DNA of 64,000 bases from Rhamnusium bicolor. Its lineage: Eukaryota; Arthropoda; Insecta; Coleoptera; Cerambycidae. The notes under the pieces are model-generated. The model was not told the DNA's origin. It worked only from the letters and a program-made list of their open reading frames with translations, and searched no databases. Numbering within the stretch: the stretch's first letter is position 1; every line of letters starts with the position of its first letter. Shown here piece by piece: positions 23,693-35,309 of this stretch. A program made the position numbers and the translations under genes. Where the stretch lies: assembly GCA_029963845.1 (NCBI GenBank), contig JANEYF010003871.1, positions 2,338,501-2,402,500 on the forward strand, given 5' to 3'.

Positions 23693-24380
23693 GATATACG
23701 TAGACGATACAAGAAAAATTATAAAATGAATAATGAAATACATATTGTTTGATACAATGTATTATTCAGAATCACAGAAGTCTGCCATGGTATTAGCATA
23801 CATGGTCACAACTAATATTCGTTCTGTCTTCATGGCTGTTAAAATTGAACGGTTTGATCTGTACATATTATGTGTACCCTAGATGCAAAACTCGGTATTT
23901 GTTTGTTTCGGTCAGGTGCATCACTAATCAATCATGGTGCAGTTTTATGTACCACGTGGGCCAAAGCATGTTTCCTATATATTAATTAATTTAATTATAT
24001 AAAGGCTCTTTAAAAAATATGATTCTTTATGTCACTCCCTGCTCTGAAAAGTGGCAAATGTTTCCGCTGCTTCCTCACAATGTTCAGTAGTCATTGCTTT
24101 ATTTGTTTGCATTTATTTTTGATGCTTGCTTCCAGCAAGATATTTTAAAATGGCTACAAAATATATAAACCCTTATACGTAAACTATCGTTTCCGATTGT
24201 ACCACTTTCACCAAATTCATTGTAGAACCCAAAACCCACAGAATGATTAAATGTAAAATTTAGTTATTTTTATATCAATCCTTTTTGAATTACACATAGA
24301 GCTGCGAATGGATACACAGACAAACAATGAAAGAATAGTGGGCAGGCAAATCATTTAGAAAATTATCACAATAAATTCAG
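23693..24380. other. Intronic AT-rich stretch
   Basis: Nothing recognised. Confidence 0.4.
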
Positions 24381-24394
24381 AGTGGAATGAAAAA

Positions 24395-24652
24395 ATAATA
24401 TTAACTGAAAATTTTTGTTAATTATTATTTACTAACTTTTACAAATCTTATCACAGATAAGTGTAACATATATCTTTTGAATCAATTATTTTCCCGGCTA
24501 TTTGCCAAAACGCTGAAACTTGGATTACAAAATAGCAAATAGCCGGGAAAATAATTGTTTAAAAAGATATGTATTATACTTATCTGTGATAAGATTTGTA
24601 AAAGTTAGTAAATAATAATTAACAAAAATTTTCAGTTAATATTATTTTCATG
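24395..24652. repeat. Palindrome with ~119-bp arms
   Basis: The left arm (24395-24514) and right arm (about 24533-24652) are near-identical inverted copies (shared CCCGGCTATTTGC, TTATCACAGATAAGT, AACTTTTACAAATCTTATC and so on) with a ~20-30-bp spacer. It contains the end sequences of the repeat unit also seen at 25105-25300 and 58480-59110. Confidence 0.75.
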
Positions 24653-24725
24653 ATAAAGGAAACTTTCCTTTATCATGAATAATTACTCATATGGGATCAA
24701 CCTATCTACGTTAATATTATTTTGA

Positions 24726-25300
24726 TTCCACTCTATATTTTAACTTTTATCAAGAAGAGGAACTTAATTTGTTTTTAAATTATTTCATTGGCCCTAATAA
24801 AGGTTATTTCCACTATATAATTTCAATTATTCTGTTCTCTGAAGCCATTAATGTTTATTACATTGGGGTTTACAAGTTTCCTTACTTTGGATTCTTTAAA
24901 TGTGCCGGCTACCCTGACGACGCTAAAGGCAAGCAGAAACACGTGTCGGTAGATATTTTAAAGTTTTTTAAAGTGAGTGTCAACTGTTGAGTACCTTGTG
25001 TTTTATTTATTTTTGGTTTTATTAGACAGAATAATTGAAATTAAAAATAACATTATTGAGTCAGTAATACTGAACATAATGTGCATATTATCTTTTTTGT
25101 AATCCAAGTTTCAGCGTTTTGGCAAATAGCCGGGAAAATAATTGTTTAAAAAGATATATGTTATACTTATCTGTGATAAGATTTGTAAAAGTTAGTAAAT
25201 AATAATTAACAAAAATGTTCAGTTAATATTATTTTTCATTCCACTCTATATTTTAACTTTTATCAAAAAGAGGAACTTAATTTGTTTTTAAATTACAACA
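24726..25300. repeat. Repeat-family unit with direct terminal repetition
   Basis: The segment TTCCACTCTATATTTTAAC…TTGTTTTTAAATT at 24726-24781 recurs in the same orientation at 25244-25300. Between them is unique-looking sequence ending in CAGCGTTTTGGCAAATAGCC (also in the palindrome at 24395-24652). An inverted copy of part of the unit lies at 58480-59110 (shared AATTATTCTGTTCTCTGAAG). Non-coding. Confidence 0.65.
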
Positions 25301-25835
25301 AATTCAAATATATTTACCACGTATACACGGAGAATCAATTTTTAATACACAAACTGGTTCCTGAATCCGTCTTCTAAAGATATGTTCAGGATTTTAACAA
25401 GGAAAAACTTCGTACAAGCACATTTCTTAGGACGTTAATGAAATACATAGTATTTAGTATTAAATTATTTCTTTGTAAACTGTTTTAATTTCTTTGTTTC
25501 TAATTTGACTTTAACAACTGCCTAAGTAAAAAGAATAATTTTGATATCTATAGGTGCCAAATTGTGTTTGTCGATAACAGTATGCCATTAACAAGATTTC
25601 ATAGTCGAAAAAAATATGAAATTGGAGGAAAGTAAAAAATAAACGTATTAGCATTATTCCAGCTTACTTATGTTTATATGTAACTGTCATACTGTTATAT
25701 TTGTACAAGGTTTATACTAATTCGCCAATAAAAAAGCAATTTTCTACAAATCCCTTACATCAAATACCTCCTGAATTTAATCTTTGACAAATAAAACAGC
25801 AATGAATCCTGTATAAATAATAGCATTACTTTCAG
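25301..25835. other. Intronic sequence before exon 2
   Basis: No feature except the acceptor tract. Confidence 0.45.
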
Positions 25836-26009
25836 ACCAGTGACATTCAAAGCCTTATACGAATTCGTCGATCTACATCTAGATGGGGAACCCTTCGGCG
25901 ACGGGCCATGCTCGAGGAGATTCGGCACCATCGCAAACGATTTGCAGCAGAAGTTCAGGTCACCGAGGGATATATTCCTTTATGGAAGAGGAGGAGCCAA
26001 AAATATTAG
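25836..26009 (+). CDS. Host gene exon 2: end of one CUB module and start of the next
   Basis: The exon has 174 bases between a ttactttcag acceptor and a gtaaatg donor. It completes the split Arg codon from exon 1 (LR-PVTFKALYEFVDL), the usual way a CUB domain ends (…F.a.YeFvD). After a short linker (DGEPFGDGPCSRRFG) a second CUB-like module begins, with FRSPRDIFLYGRGGAKNI. The last two bases (AG) join the T that opens the exon at 37509 to give Ser. The phase match at both junctions is strong evidence that this is a real exon although it lies 20.6 kb from the previous one. It is flanked by repeats on both sides. Confidence 0.87.
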   Translation, partial: TSDIQSLIRIRRSTSRWGTLRRRAMLEEIRHHRKRFAAEVQVTEGYIPLWKRRSQKY

Positions 26010-26269
26010 GTAAATGTTTTCTCATAAGTTACGAAGTGAGCCAGTGGCGGAGCAAATTTATATATGACACTTGATCCACAACTTAAACACATAAGGCAAA
26101 AAGATATATATACAGATAGTACTTTAAAATGTGAACTTTTTACTAAGTAATAAGCATACAGTATTTCATATAACATTTTTATTTTAAAGATCCAATGTTG
26201 CCACCAACAAAAAAACTATGCGATTTTACAAATATATAATTTTTGCCCTCTAAATTATTGCTGGCAACT

Positions 26270-26466
26270 GAAACCGGTTTTCTGGATAACCGGTTAATCG
26301 GTTTTGGACTATTCGCAGTTTTATACAAAATCTAAATCCAGTTTCTCGGTTAACCGGTTACTCAAATAACCGGTTGTTCGCATAAACGGTTTTTCGGATA
26401 ACTAAATATTTAATTAACCGGTTTATCGAATAACTGGTTATTCGAATAACCGATTATTCGGATAAT
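26270..26466. repeat. Degenerate CGGTTATT / AACCGGTT tandem cluster
   Basis: Roughly 200 bp are packed with units such as AACCGGTT, ATAACCGGTTATTCG and ATTCGAATAACCG, in both orientations, at intervals of about 8-16 bp. Each unit is itself palindromic, so the tract could form multiple hairpins. No ORF. Confidence 0.75.
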
Positions 26467-29400
26467 CAATTAATATGCGTTTCTATTCTTTCACATGTTG
26501 TTGAAATTTAAAACTACAGGCGGGCAGGAGGCCACCGACTCCTGTTTAGTTAGAAATTTACATAAAACCTGATATACTTTGTATTTTGCCTTAGTTTGCG
26601 AATATTAACTAAACACAATAATACACAACCACAACACTAAAAAGTCTAGCTAGATTTTCATCATCATAACTCATGCATGGCGTGCGCCGTGCACCGTGCG
26701 CGTGCTCTAAATAAAAGCAGGAAAACAATCCTTTGCATTCTTTTTTTTTTGCGGTTTTTATTTTCAACTTCAACGTCTCAACTGCAATAGTTAATTAGAA
26801 ACCGGGAGATTAATTCCTTTGTCAAAATTAGAAAAAAAAATGTATCACTTTTTAAGCAATTTTAAACACAACAGTTTTCTGTTTATAAGTTTTCATAGAA
26901 TAATCCTTTTGGCGCAAGATTTACTTTCATAATATTTTTTTTATAATTTATAGTAGAATGGCTTAATACCCAAAGAAGGTCAGAAGAAGCATTATAGGAT
27001 GCCACAAATAAATAACTATAGAAAATATACTTTTACTCTAGATAAAGATACATGTGTGTGTTGGTGTTATTTTCACCAATACTTTCAGCCCTCTTTGTAT
27101 TAATTTTGGATGTTACCGACCTCGCCAAAATATCTGATATATAATAGTTCTATAAAATTATTGTATCGAGTTTTTTTATACTAGTACTTACTGTCTAAAT
27201 AGTATGGGTATAGAGATTGTGGCAAGAACTAGAGATATACACCGTTATGTTATATGATGAATTTACTCACCATCATCTCAGCTAGCTGACATGGAAGGAA
27301 AATAGCTAGCCATACACGAAGAATTTAGAGCGCGCATAAAGCCGTGGTGTTCTGAAGCTTTGAACTAGAACGGAAAGCATCAAGAGCGTCCCTCCCTACA
27401 AACGGCCAAGACTTCGTAAGATTTCCTCTTAAGCTTGCTTTATATTGTAGTTGCTGATACCTACTTAGTACATTACAAAATTATTACTTGTACCTACTTC
27501 ACGCATATCGAAAAGTAAAAGTCGAAAAAACTATAGCGACCGTTTGTGCGCAAATACATGCAAAGCACGTGTGTTTGTGCGCAGACTACTAACCGCTTCA
27601 AATCTTGTGGTCGTGACACTCCACTCATCAACACTTTTACGTGCGACCTGCGCTCCGAAGTCTCCGTGTGTGGCTGACTGTGTGTAGGTATAAAAACTCT
27701 CAGTTGTCCGATCATTTACTCAGCGCTGCCAATTTGCGGATAATTATCTGAATTGCGGATAATTTGGATTGATTGGAATAATAATGTAATATTGCAAACA
27801 AGAGGACAATTTTGCAAATATTGATGAATAATTATCCCAAAGGCGGATAATTTAAGTAAGTACTCTTAGTCATTATTCTCAATAAAATGAAAATTCCGTT
27901 AATATATCATCACAGTAGTAACTACTGCCAAATTTGGCAATATTCTAAAAGTATGTCATACTATCTACTCCGACGTCATCTTACATTATCTAAAGTAATG
28001 AGGGCTACCGCGTTTGAATTCACCAAGGGAGGCGCTAGTGTACGCAAAGGTCAATGTCACTTAACGTTAATATTTACTATGGCTTTTTAATGCTAGTTTT
28101 TAGTAATTTTTTAAAAATTAGCTGAAAAACATTTATCACAATAATGGCAGAAGGGGAAAGTAGTAATTTACTTGCTCAGTAGAGAAATTATTGTATTATC
28201 AGGTGCGTTTTATGTCATTTAAGTTAGGTTATATCAAGAATGAGCATGATGAAAACAACGAATGTACATAATTATTACGATTTTCTGTAGTAGACTCCTT
28301 TGGTAACGCATAATCGTCAGAATTATAATGTTTCTTACAAACACACAAATGTTTCGAAGGAGTAAAGTTATCTCTATCAACCACAGTTTAGGTGAGTTTT
28401 GTCTCTCGGAAGCATATGTCCGCCTTTTCTTTCCAAACAAAATGGAACTGCACAACACTGAGGCATAATTAACAAGTTTTTTATTTACTGGTGTACGAAA
28501 TAATTATAATAAAACCCTATAAACTTTTCCCGCGCCTAACAATAACTTTTGACATGACCTTATTCGACCAGTGGCGCCAACTGGTGAGCCTAAAAACGTT
28601 AGCCTTCATTACTCTGAATTGTGGTAATACTTTTGTCCATGGTCCCTTTGATAAGCTCTCCTCTAAATTATTATTTTCCATTTTAAGCATTTTAAATGAG
28701 AATAAATTGACAGTTAACAGGCTTACAACTTAATTTTATAAAATGCATATGTAGACATTATGATTTTAGTGCTCCCAATATAATTTTCATATATACCTAT
28801 TTTTACGAATGGCAACAATAGATGCCGCAGTCAGTATTAGGTACATATGGGTCATTTAAATTACCCTTTCTCTTGTGTTATAATAATTAATTGAATTAAA
28901 AATTAAGTAATTAATGGTTAATACGAACGTGATGGTAAATAAGTAGCATGATGAACACAAAATTTGGTCGGAAATAGCATTGAGTGCAGTATCAAGCAAC
29001 CAACAGAAAACGAATTTTATACTATATTGCGAGTTTCTGAACGCGCATATATGTGGATAAAATGCGATAATTTCGAAAATCTCCGGGGATAATTGAAGTT
29101 AATGCCATTGGCAGCACTGCACAGCAGTAAGTAAATAGATGGTGGTAGGGATCAGTCGCTTTTTCAATTGCTCGAGTAAATTTAAGTAGTTCAGACCATC
29201 TAAACATTTTAAAATTTTCGCATAAAATATTTTAAGGGCCAAAAGACACCATCCTAACATGTGTAATAAAAGAATATTCTTTAATATAAAATGCATTCTT
29301 GAAGTAACAAAATTAAAAGTAATTTTAAAAATTAAAAGAGTATCAGTTATACATGTTATAATAAATGTCCAAATAGGCTCTCTTCTTGGAATAAACAGTA

Positions 29401-29713
29401 ACTTAATAGATCATGAAAATGTCGTCTAACATGTAACATCATCAGAGCCGACTTGTTCAAAACTGACGCCAGAGGTGAGGCCCAATTTTGCAGTCCTTTT
29501 AACAGAAATCAAGTGAAACAAAATATAATCAAATAAAACTCAAATTTATTGACTAAAATATATAGGAAATAAAACTGAAATAAAAGCAACTTATTTATAT
29601 ACAAAAACAAAACATATTTTTACAAAAAAAAAACAATGGAACAAACATAAGCGTATTTATTGGCAACTTTTCTGTATTTTGGCGAAATCTTCAATAATGT
29701 CGTCATACATATG
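26467..29713. other. Intronic stretch with no recognised gene
   Basis: AT-rich. A few GCGGATAATT copies (27734-27850) form a short degenerate repeat. A CTGATGATG motif lies on the minus strand near 29410-29450. Confidence 0.4.
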
Positions 29714-29835
29714 CTAGAGCGCGTTCAAATCAAACGTCTGACGCACATCAGTGTTATTCTCTCCCTTTCTATAAAGTTAAAATACACTGACCCTCAGGGT
29801 ACGAATTACGTTTGATCTGAACACGTCCCTATACT
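29714..29835. repeat. Small MITE-like inverted repeat
   Basis: GCGCGTTCAAATCAAACGT near 29718 pairs with ACGTTTGATCTGAACACGT near 29807, giving imperfect ~19-bp inverted ends around ~75 bp. Weak support. Confidence 0.4.
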
Positions 29836-29935
29836 TGTACATACACGTTGTACCAGCTACTTTTGAATATGCACTATGCAGTAATAGACTTAATGCTTGC
29901 GCTTAGACTCCTCCCACTTTAAAGGCCAGGGTTGC

Positions 29936-30200
29936 CTATCGCAAGTGACTAAGGTGAAATGAATCCCTCCACTGAATATCGATGCTGTTTGTGCTAAGAC
30001 TAAATGAATGCATTGTCTTGTCACTCCTTAGGCCATACTCAAAAGTAGCTGATACAACATATATGACGTTCTCAATGGTGACTATGTCTGGATCTGTTAA
30101 TCTGTACTGTATTATCATTGAACGTAAATAATTTTTAATTAATCTAACTTTTGAGAAAGAAATTTCTCCAATTGCCACAGAGACAGGTATGGTTAAAAGA
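29936..30200 (-). pseudogene. hAT transposase C-terminal fragment (dimerisation domain)
   Basis: The minus-strand frame reads LTIPVSVAIGEISFSKVRL, then IKNYLRSMIIQYRL, then LTDPDIVTIENV. This is the usual C-terminal hAT dimerisation signature (…V.SGERSFSKLKLIKNYLRST…RL..L..LSIE). It comes from a different hAT lineage than hAT1 and hAT2, closer to the ZMYM/DUF4371-type proteins. Only ~70 residues remain. Confidence 0.72.
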
Positions 30201-31263
30201 TAGCTTAAGGACAGATTTTACGACGTCCTGCTAGCAGTACAAAGCATCCTCTTTGTCCCTCCAAGTTCAACGTTTTATGAATATCTTGAGTCGTATTAGG
30301 AGGACAAGAGATTCCGTATTTAAAAAGAGTGTATTTTTTTTCTACCAGCGCAGCGCAAAGAACACTTTTTTTGCTCAAAAATGGCGACGATGATTGTGCC
30401 TGTGTTCTATGCCTGTTTTTGTGTTCTATTTTTTACTTTATCAGTAGAGCTTCCTCCTGCCAGAAGTACAAGGTACATTAAAAGCATACCAAATGTTCGC
30501 CCTTCTAGCAGGACGTAACTCTTGTACGAAAGTCCTTCCTGAAGCGCCTTCTTTTCCGTTTTTCTACAAATAACTTAAAATTTCTAAAAGCTTTATGCCT
30601 TTATTGCACTGCATTATTTCGTTCAAAGTTAAAAGTTCGTAGTGTTATTCATTTGATTCTTATTAGTTAGCTCTTTTTGTATATCTGAATTAATATTAAA
30701 GCTAATTCTTTGGAAGGCATTTGCGATTGTCAATCACAGTTTTCAAGATTAGAGCTAATAATCTTAGAGTAGAGCTAATGCTCTCCTGGAAGCCTAAATT
30801 TGAAATTTAATGTATTCTCATAAAAACAAGTCCTTTGGGGCTAGATCGAGGGGTCTAGCTGGCCTTATGATGATCAGCTAAATCTCTTTTGAAAATTTAT
30901 TATTCAGGTACTCCTGAACTAAAATATTATCGGCATGACAACTATCTTATTGAAACTAGATCTCGTTAAATCGCGGCCCTGCTATCCGTTGAAAAAATAA
31001 ATTCGTATAACGGTGTATGTCTTATTATCTTACCGCAATCTGTATAGAATTGATTGATGCAAATAATGTATATAGCATTGTTTATGTAACCATTTAGCTT
31101 TTGCTAAATAATTAATTAACTTCCAAAAATGGTTCACATCCCACTATAAACAGCACTTTTCTATTCAATCAAAAATCTATATGTCCCATATTTGGTGGCA
31201 TATGACTTATTTACAAAATCTTTTTTAAATGATGAAACATTATGAAATTCATTTAACAATGCA
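30201..31263. other. Intronic stretch
   Basis: Contains a short imperfect inverted pair, ACGTCCTGCTAGCAG (30222) and CTAGCAGGACGT (30506); otherwise nothing recognised. Confidence 0.4.
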
Positions 31264-31699
31264 CAGGGTGCCCGAATTTCATTGCAAACCATTGATATCT
31301 CACTTATCTTTAGAGATACAAGATAGTTTAAATAAAGCCAAGGTTGCGTAATTTGATCTTAAATAATATGATTGAAAATGATTAAAAAGTTAGTCTGCTA
31401 TTTAGTTTCATAAATATTTAAAACAATGTAGATATGCATTTTAGTTTTTCCCCACAACTTCTTTATTGAGAATAGTATTTCAATTCTGTAAACACTCTAG
31501 GTGCTTTTTAAACCGAATACGGTGCCGTTATAATAGTTAATATTTGAAAAAACTTTCAATTTCCTTGGATCATCATCAAGTTAACTTTCCTTATAAATTT
31601 TTATATCATGTGATTAAGCATTTTATCCTGGATACAAGGATATGTAATACTTATGATTTTGATTACAATTTCATTTATCAAGTTTTCTATTGTTGTTGG

Positions 31700-32087
31700 T
31701 AAAACTCAGTATGGTTGATTCTTTATATTACCCCAAAGAAAATAGTCCAAAGGGGACAAATCTGATGATCTGGCTGGCAATAAAATAGTCCCATTATTTG
31801 CTATACATTTATTAGGCAAGAAATGCTGCAATGTGCCGCCAATAGATCTATTATGTGGTGGTACACCATCCTATTGCCACCATACTTGTCGGAGTTGCTG
31901 TAGTGGGAAAGTGCATTCAAATAGTTCTTAAAAACAATTCATGCCTTTCAAACATCTTGCCGTCATAAATATGTGGCGCTAATAATCTTTTCTCCTAAAA
32001 TGCCAATCCACACATTAAAACAAAATGTACTTGTGGCCTTACCTAAAGTACCTATAGGATATTCTCTAAACCAGTACTGCTCATTAT
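31700..32087 (-). pseudogene. DUF4817-type transposase, C-terminal half
   Basis: Minus-strand frames read RLNNEQYWFREYPIGTLG, then FCFNVWIGILGEKIISATYL, then DGKMFERHELF. This matches the SVNVWIGILGD-I-GPYFLDG region of the family. Farther down are degraded WCTTT and LFSLGNIK stretches in place of DGAPPH and FFLWG. Broken by several shifts and by the hAT2 insertion at its N-terminal side. Confidence 0.72.
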
Positions 32088-32165
32088 TAAGCCTGGCCAA
32101 GGTCATTAATCCTACAGAGACGTACTGGGTATGCATCATATCATAATACTTGAATAAGTACAATA

Positions 32166-32339
32166 ATAAAAACAAAAATATTTTATATATTGTGATGTAT
32201 GTTTTTGTACTATTTCGTTCGCTTTAAATTCTTTTTTATGTATTTCCTTATATTTTGTAAGCTTAGTGCTGCACATTATTATTAAACTGTTAAATGACGT
32301 TCACACATGTACATTGTATATCTAAGTGATAACTAATAA

Positions 32340-32382
<43 letters not shown>

Positions 32383-32390
32383 AATAAATG
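32166..32390 (+). repeat. LINE 3'-tail insertion inside hAT2, ending in (AAAT)n
   Basis: Alignment by eye with hAT1 shows ATACTTGAATAAGTACAATA directly followed by AATGGAAATAAATTTT there, while hAT2 has ~220 bp between them. The insert ends in a tetranucleotide run (about 32338-32390). This looks like a short 5'-truncated LINE end. Confidence 0.7.
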
Positions 32391-32469
32391 GAAATAAATT
32401 TTATTAATACTGGTACACTTTATAAAAATATGTACAAAACTCACCTTCTTAAGCAGATTTATGAAGTAG

Positions 32470-33851
32470 CTTAGTTGTTGTTATCACAAACTGGAGCACT
32501 TCTATAATAATTGTGTAGCATCAGATATTATGTTTCTACAGTTGTCTCAGTAAGCGATGTTCGCTGTGGTGAAAAAATATGTTTGTATTTTGAAAAAGAC
32601 CGTTCAACATCTACGGAAGTAATACAGGCATAAGTAAAACACTCTGTGAACTTACTTAACGCAGCTGTAGATGCACCATCACAAATTTGTCTTAATTTGG
32701 TAAAATCAGGATCTTTCCGTAATACTGTGTATTTACATCGTCCACTATTTGCAGCGATTCCACTAACGACAACGAAGTATTTTGCAATTTTTCTATTGCG
32801 TCGTGTAGTCCTCTATAATTGTTATAAATAGTTTTTAAATCTGTTTCAAGGGAAACATCTTGAAACCTTGTCTGGCTTTCCTTAATAGCTGCAGCCTCGT
32901 TAGGGTTGAACTGTAGTATCACAGCTTTTATTTGTTGAAAATATTCAGCATAATAAAAAGCTGCCTTCAACCACGTTCCCCAACGTGTAAGAATTGGCTT
33001 TGGTGGTTCCGGAATACCAGGACACAGTGTGTGAAATGCTCGAAGCCGTTTAGGAGATTTGAGAAATACTTTTTTTGTATTTGCTATTAATGCATCTACC
33101 TCTGGAAAACATTTTCGAATCGTTTCTGCTACAAGATGGAACGCATGCACTTTACACGTAACATGTAAAAACCTACAATCGTCTCTTTAAAGAAAACGGC
33201 ACACCAAACGCATTGCCGCAGCACCGTCGGTCACAAACATCAACACTTGATTTGTTGACAGTTCAAATTTTTCGAAAGTCTCCAACACCATCCGCGTAAT
33301 TGTTTCGCCAGTACACGCAGTTAGTCTTTTGCTAGCTAGTAAAAGTGGAAATGTTGGTTTAACAGGGTCGAGTACACGTACTGTAACATTTAAAATAGAT
33401 TTTTTTTTACAATCTGCCGTCTCGTCAACACATAACCACAGCCGTGTATTTTTTAATGCACATTTAATCCTATTTACAATGTCTTTACGAACACTTGGTA
33501 CATATCTACGTAACGATGAACGACTTGGTAAATTCACCTGGGGATTGTATTTATTCCAGAACTCCCGAAATGCAGGTTTATCCAATATGCGCAGGGGAGC
33601 ATCACAGGCAATCAGCATTAACAGTAAATCAAACATAAACTGAGGTTTCAAAGAAGACACGCCATTTTTTTATTTTTATGCCGGTTACTATTGACATGAA
33701 TTTTGCAGCCGTAATAATTCCAGCACATTAAGTCTTGATCACAAACTTTACAAATTATTTTACATCCATCATAGAATAAATCGGGAAATTCACAGATAAA
33801 TTTATTCACTTTATCAGCGTACAGTCGTTTTCTACTCTTTACGCTCAACAT
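32470..33851 (-). pseudogene. hAT (CGGBP1-like) transposase in hAT2
   Basis: From 33851: LSVKSRKRLYADKVNKF, a zinc-finger-like CKVCDQDLMCWNYYGC; LPSRSSLRRYVPSVRKDIV; RLWLCVDETADC; VLMFVTDGAAAM; HAFHLVAETIRKCFPEVDA; PGIPEPPKPILTRWGTWLKA; then YFQQIKAVILQFNPNEAAA. Breaks lie near 33660 and 33185. The C-terminal hAT region near 32540-32640 is degraded. The predicted catalytic Asp in VTDGAA is kept here but lost in hAT1. Confidence 0.84.
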
Positions 33852-33997
33852 TATTTATTATTTATTAGTACTCTATCCATCGACCGACAGATAACAACTG
33901 AAGTGTCGTGTCATCGTCATCGTAAACAAGCGTGCGATGGCATTGGTATTGCGCCCGACCCTGAATCTACCATCGCTTGGCCAGGCTTACTCATTAT

Positions 33998-34480
33998 TTC
34001 TATTAAACAATAATTTGTAAATTTAGACTTATCTATCCATAAAATGCTATTTAAAAAATATTGTCTTCTTCAAGGAGCCAATTACAAAAATTCATTCGTG
34101 TCTCTTCATCGCCAGGATGGAGATTATCAACTATTTGTATTTCAAATGCTTCATACTTATTTTTATGTAATATGCTCCACACTTTATGATGTGATACATT
34201 AAGGTTAACTGCGACTTCTCGTGTGGAAACAGATGGATTTTCAATTATTTAAATAAAATAATGGATTCAATTAATATTCAATAATAAATAATATTAAAAG
34301 AATTACTTCATTCATAACAACTCGTTCTATTTCCGAGTTGACTCGTATGGGTAACAAATTTTTGTAACAGTTTCATAATTTATGAAATTCTTATACACTC
34401 TTAAAATATCGTTTTGTCAGGTTGTTGTCTTTCTGGAAATAATTCCAAGTACCTCTCCGTGGTCAATAAACTCTTTTTTA
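33998..34480 (-). pseudogene. DUF4817-type transposase, N-terminal half
   Basis: The minus strand reads IIENPSVSTREVAVNLNVSH, then HKVWSILHKNKYEAFEIQIV, then NLHPGDEETRMNFCNWLLEE, the HTH and linker that precede the first catalytic Asp. It continues the fragment on the other side of hAT2. The extreme N-terminus toward 34480 is unclear. Confidence 0.72.
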
Positions 34481-34815
34481 TTACTTTCTCAACATATTTC
34501 ATCTGTATCAACTTTTTCTTCACTAATGAATATTACGGGTGAAAAAAACTAATTTTATCTACACATATAAATAATTGCAAACTGTGTAAATGCGAAATTT
34601 GTGAAATATAATAATACTAGATTGGTATACGAGTTATTTATTTGCACCTGATAAATGCGATAACCTATAATTATTTTGGATATAACAGGATTCTTAAAAT
34701 CAAATAATTGTTTGCTTCTTGGTACCACTTAACCATATTCTTTGTAGTACATATTGAGAAGCAATCAAGGTAGTAAGTAAATAGTTATAATTTATAAGCC
34801 AATTGAAGTCTAAAT

Positions 34816-34937
34816 TGATATCAAAATCATAAGTATTACATATCCTTACATTCAGGATGAAATTCTTAATCATATGACATTAAGAATTTCATCCTGAATG
34901 TAAGGATATGTAATGCTTATGATGTTGATATCAATTT
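34816..34937. repeat. Near-perfect 57-bp-arm palindrome within the right TIR
   Basis: ATTGATATCAAAATCATAAG… and its inverse complement flank an 8-nt loop (CATATGAC). Only two mismatches are apparent over 57 bp. Confidence 0.75.
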
Positions 34938-35309
34938 AGAATTAAATTGTTTATCATATGATATAAACATTCAATATGATGTCCATAAGAAAAAATGAAC
35001 CTAATGATGATCCAAGGAAATCGAAACGTTTTTCAAATATTGATTAACTTCACTGGATTCGCCCTAAAAAGTTGTTACAAGACTGTATTTACAAAATTAA
35101 AGAATTCTTGTAAATAGAAAAATTGTGGGGAAAAACCGAAATTCATGTTTTTACTTTATTTTTTTAACAAAACCATCAGTAGCAGACTAAATTTTCTTGC
35201 ATCGTATTATTTAAGATAAAATTAAGCAACTTTGCCTCCATTTAAGCTATCTTGTATCTCTGAACATAAACGAGATACCAATTGTGGGCAACGAAAATCG
35301 TAAATTTTA

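Larger units (their letters stand above)
5210..25835 (+). other. Intron 1 of the host gene (20.6 kb)
   Basis: Bounded by CTCAG|gttatt and tttcag|ACCAGTG. It joins exons 1 and 2 in frame and is filled with the elements listed separately. Confidence 0.8.
32088..33989 (-). mobile_element. hAT transposon copy hAT2 with exact 8-bp target duplication
   Basis: It begins TAAGCCTGGCC and ends GGCCAGGCTTA (perfect 11-bp inverted ends). CTCATTAT is repeated exactly on both sides (32080-32087 and 33990-33997). The length is 1902 bp. Compared with hAT1 it carries an extra ~220-bp insertion with an (AAAT)n tail near 32166-32388. The transposase is on the minus strand. Confidence 0.92.
31264..35309 (-). 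mobile_element. DUF4817-type long-TIR transposon interrupted by hAT2
   Basis: Outer inverted arms are about 31264-31680 and 34825-35309. Their ends (ATATCTC, AGAGATACAAGATAG, AAGTATTACATATCCTT and a GATGATCCAAGGAAAT segment) match in inverse orientation. Terminal bases have decayed. The hAT2 element (32088-33989 with its duplicated 8-bp site) cuts the transposase in two. Without hAT2 the element would be about 2.1 kb. Confidence 0.75.

Noticed and set aside
26270..26466. Telomeric or CRISPR-like array
   Set aside because: Units vary in length and orientation without unique spacers and do not match insect TTAGG-type telomere repeats.
27494..27715. 73-aa minus-strand ORF
   Set aside because: No recognisable domain, no repeat context and no splice support.
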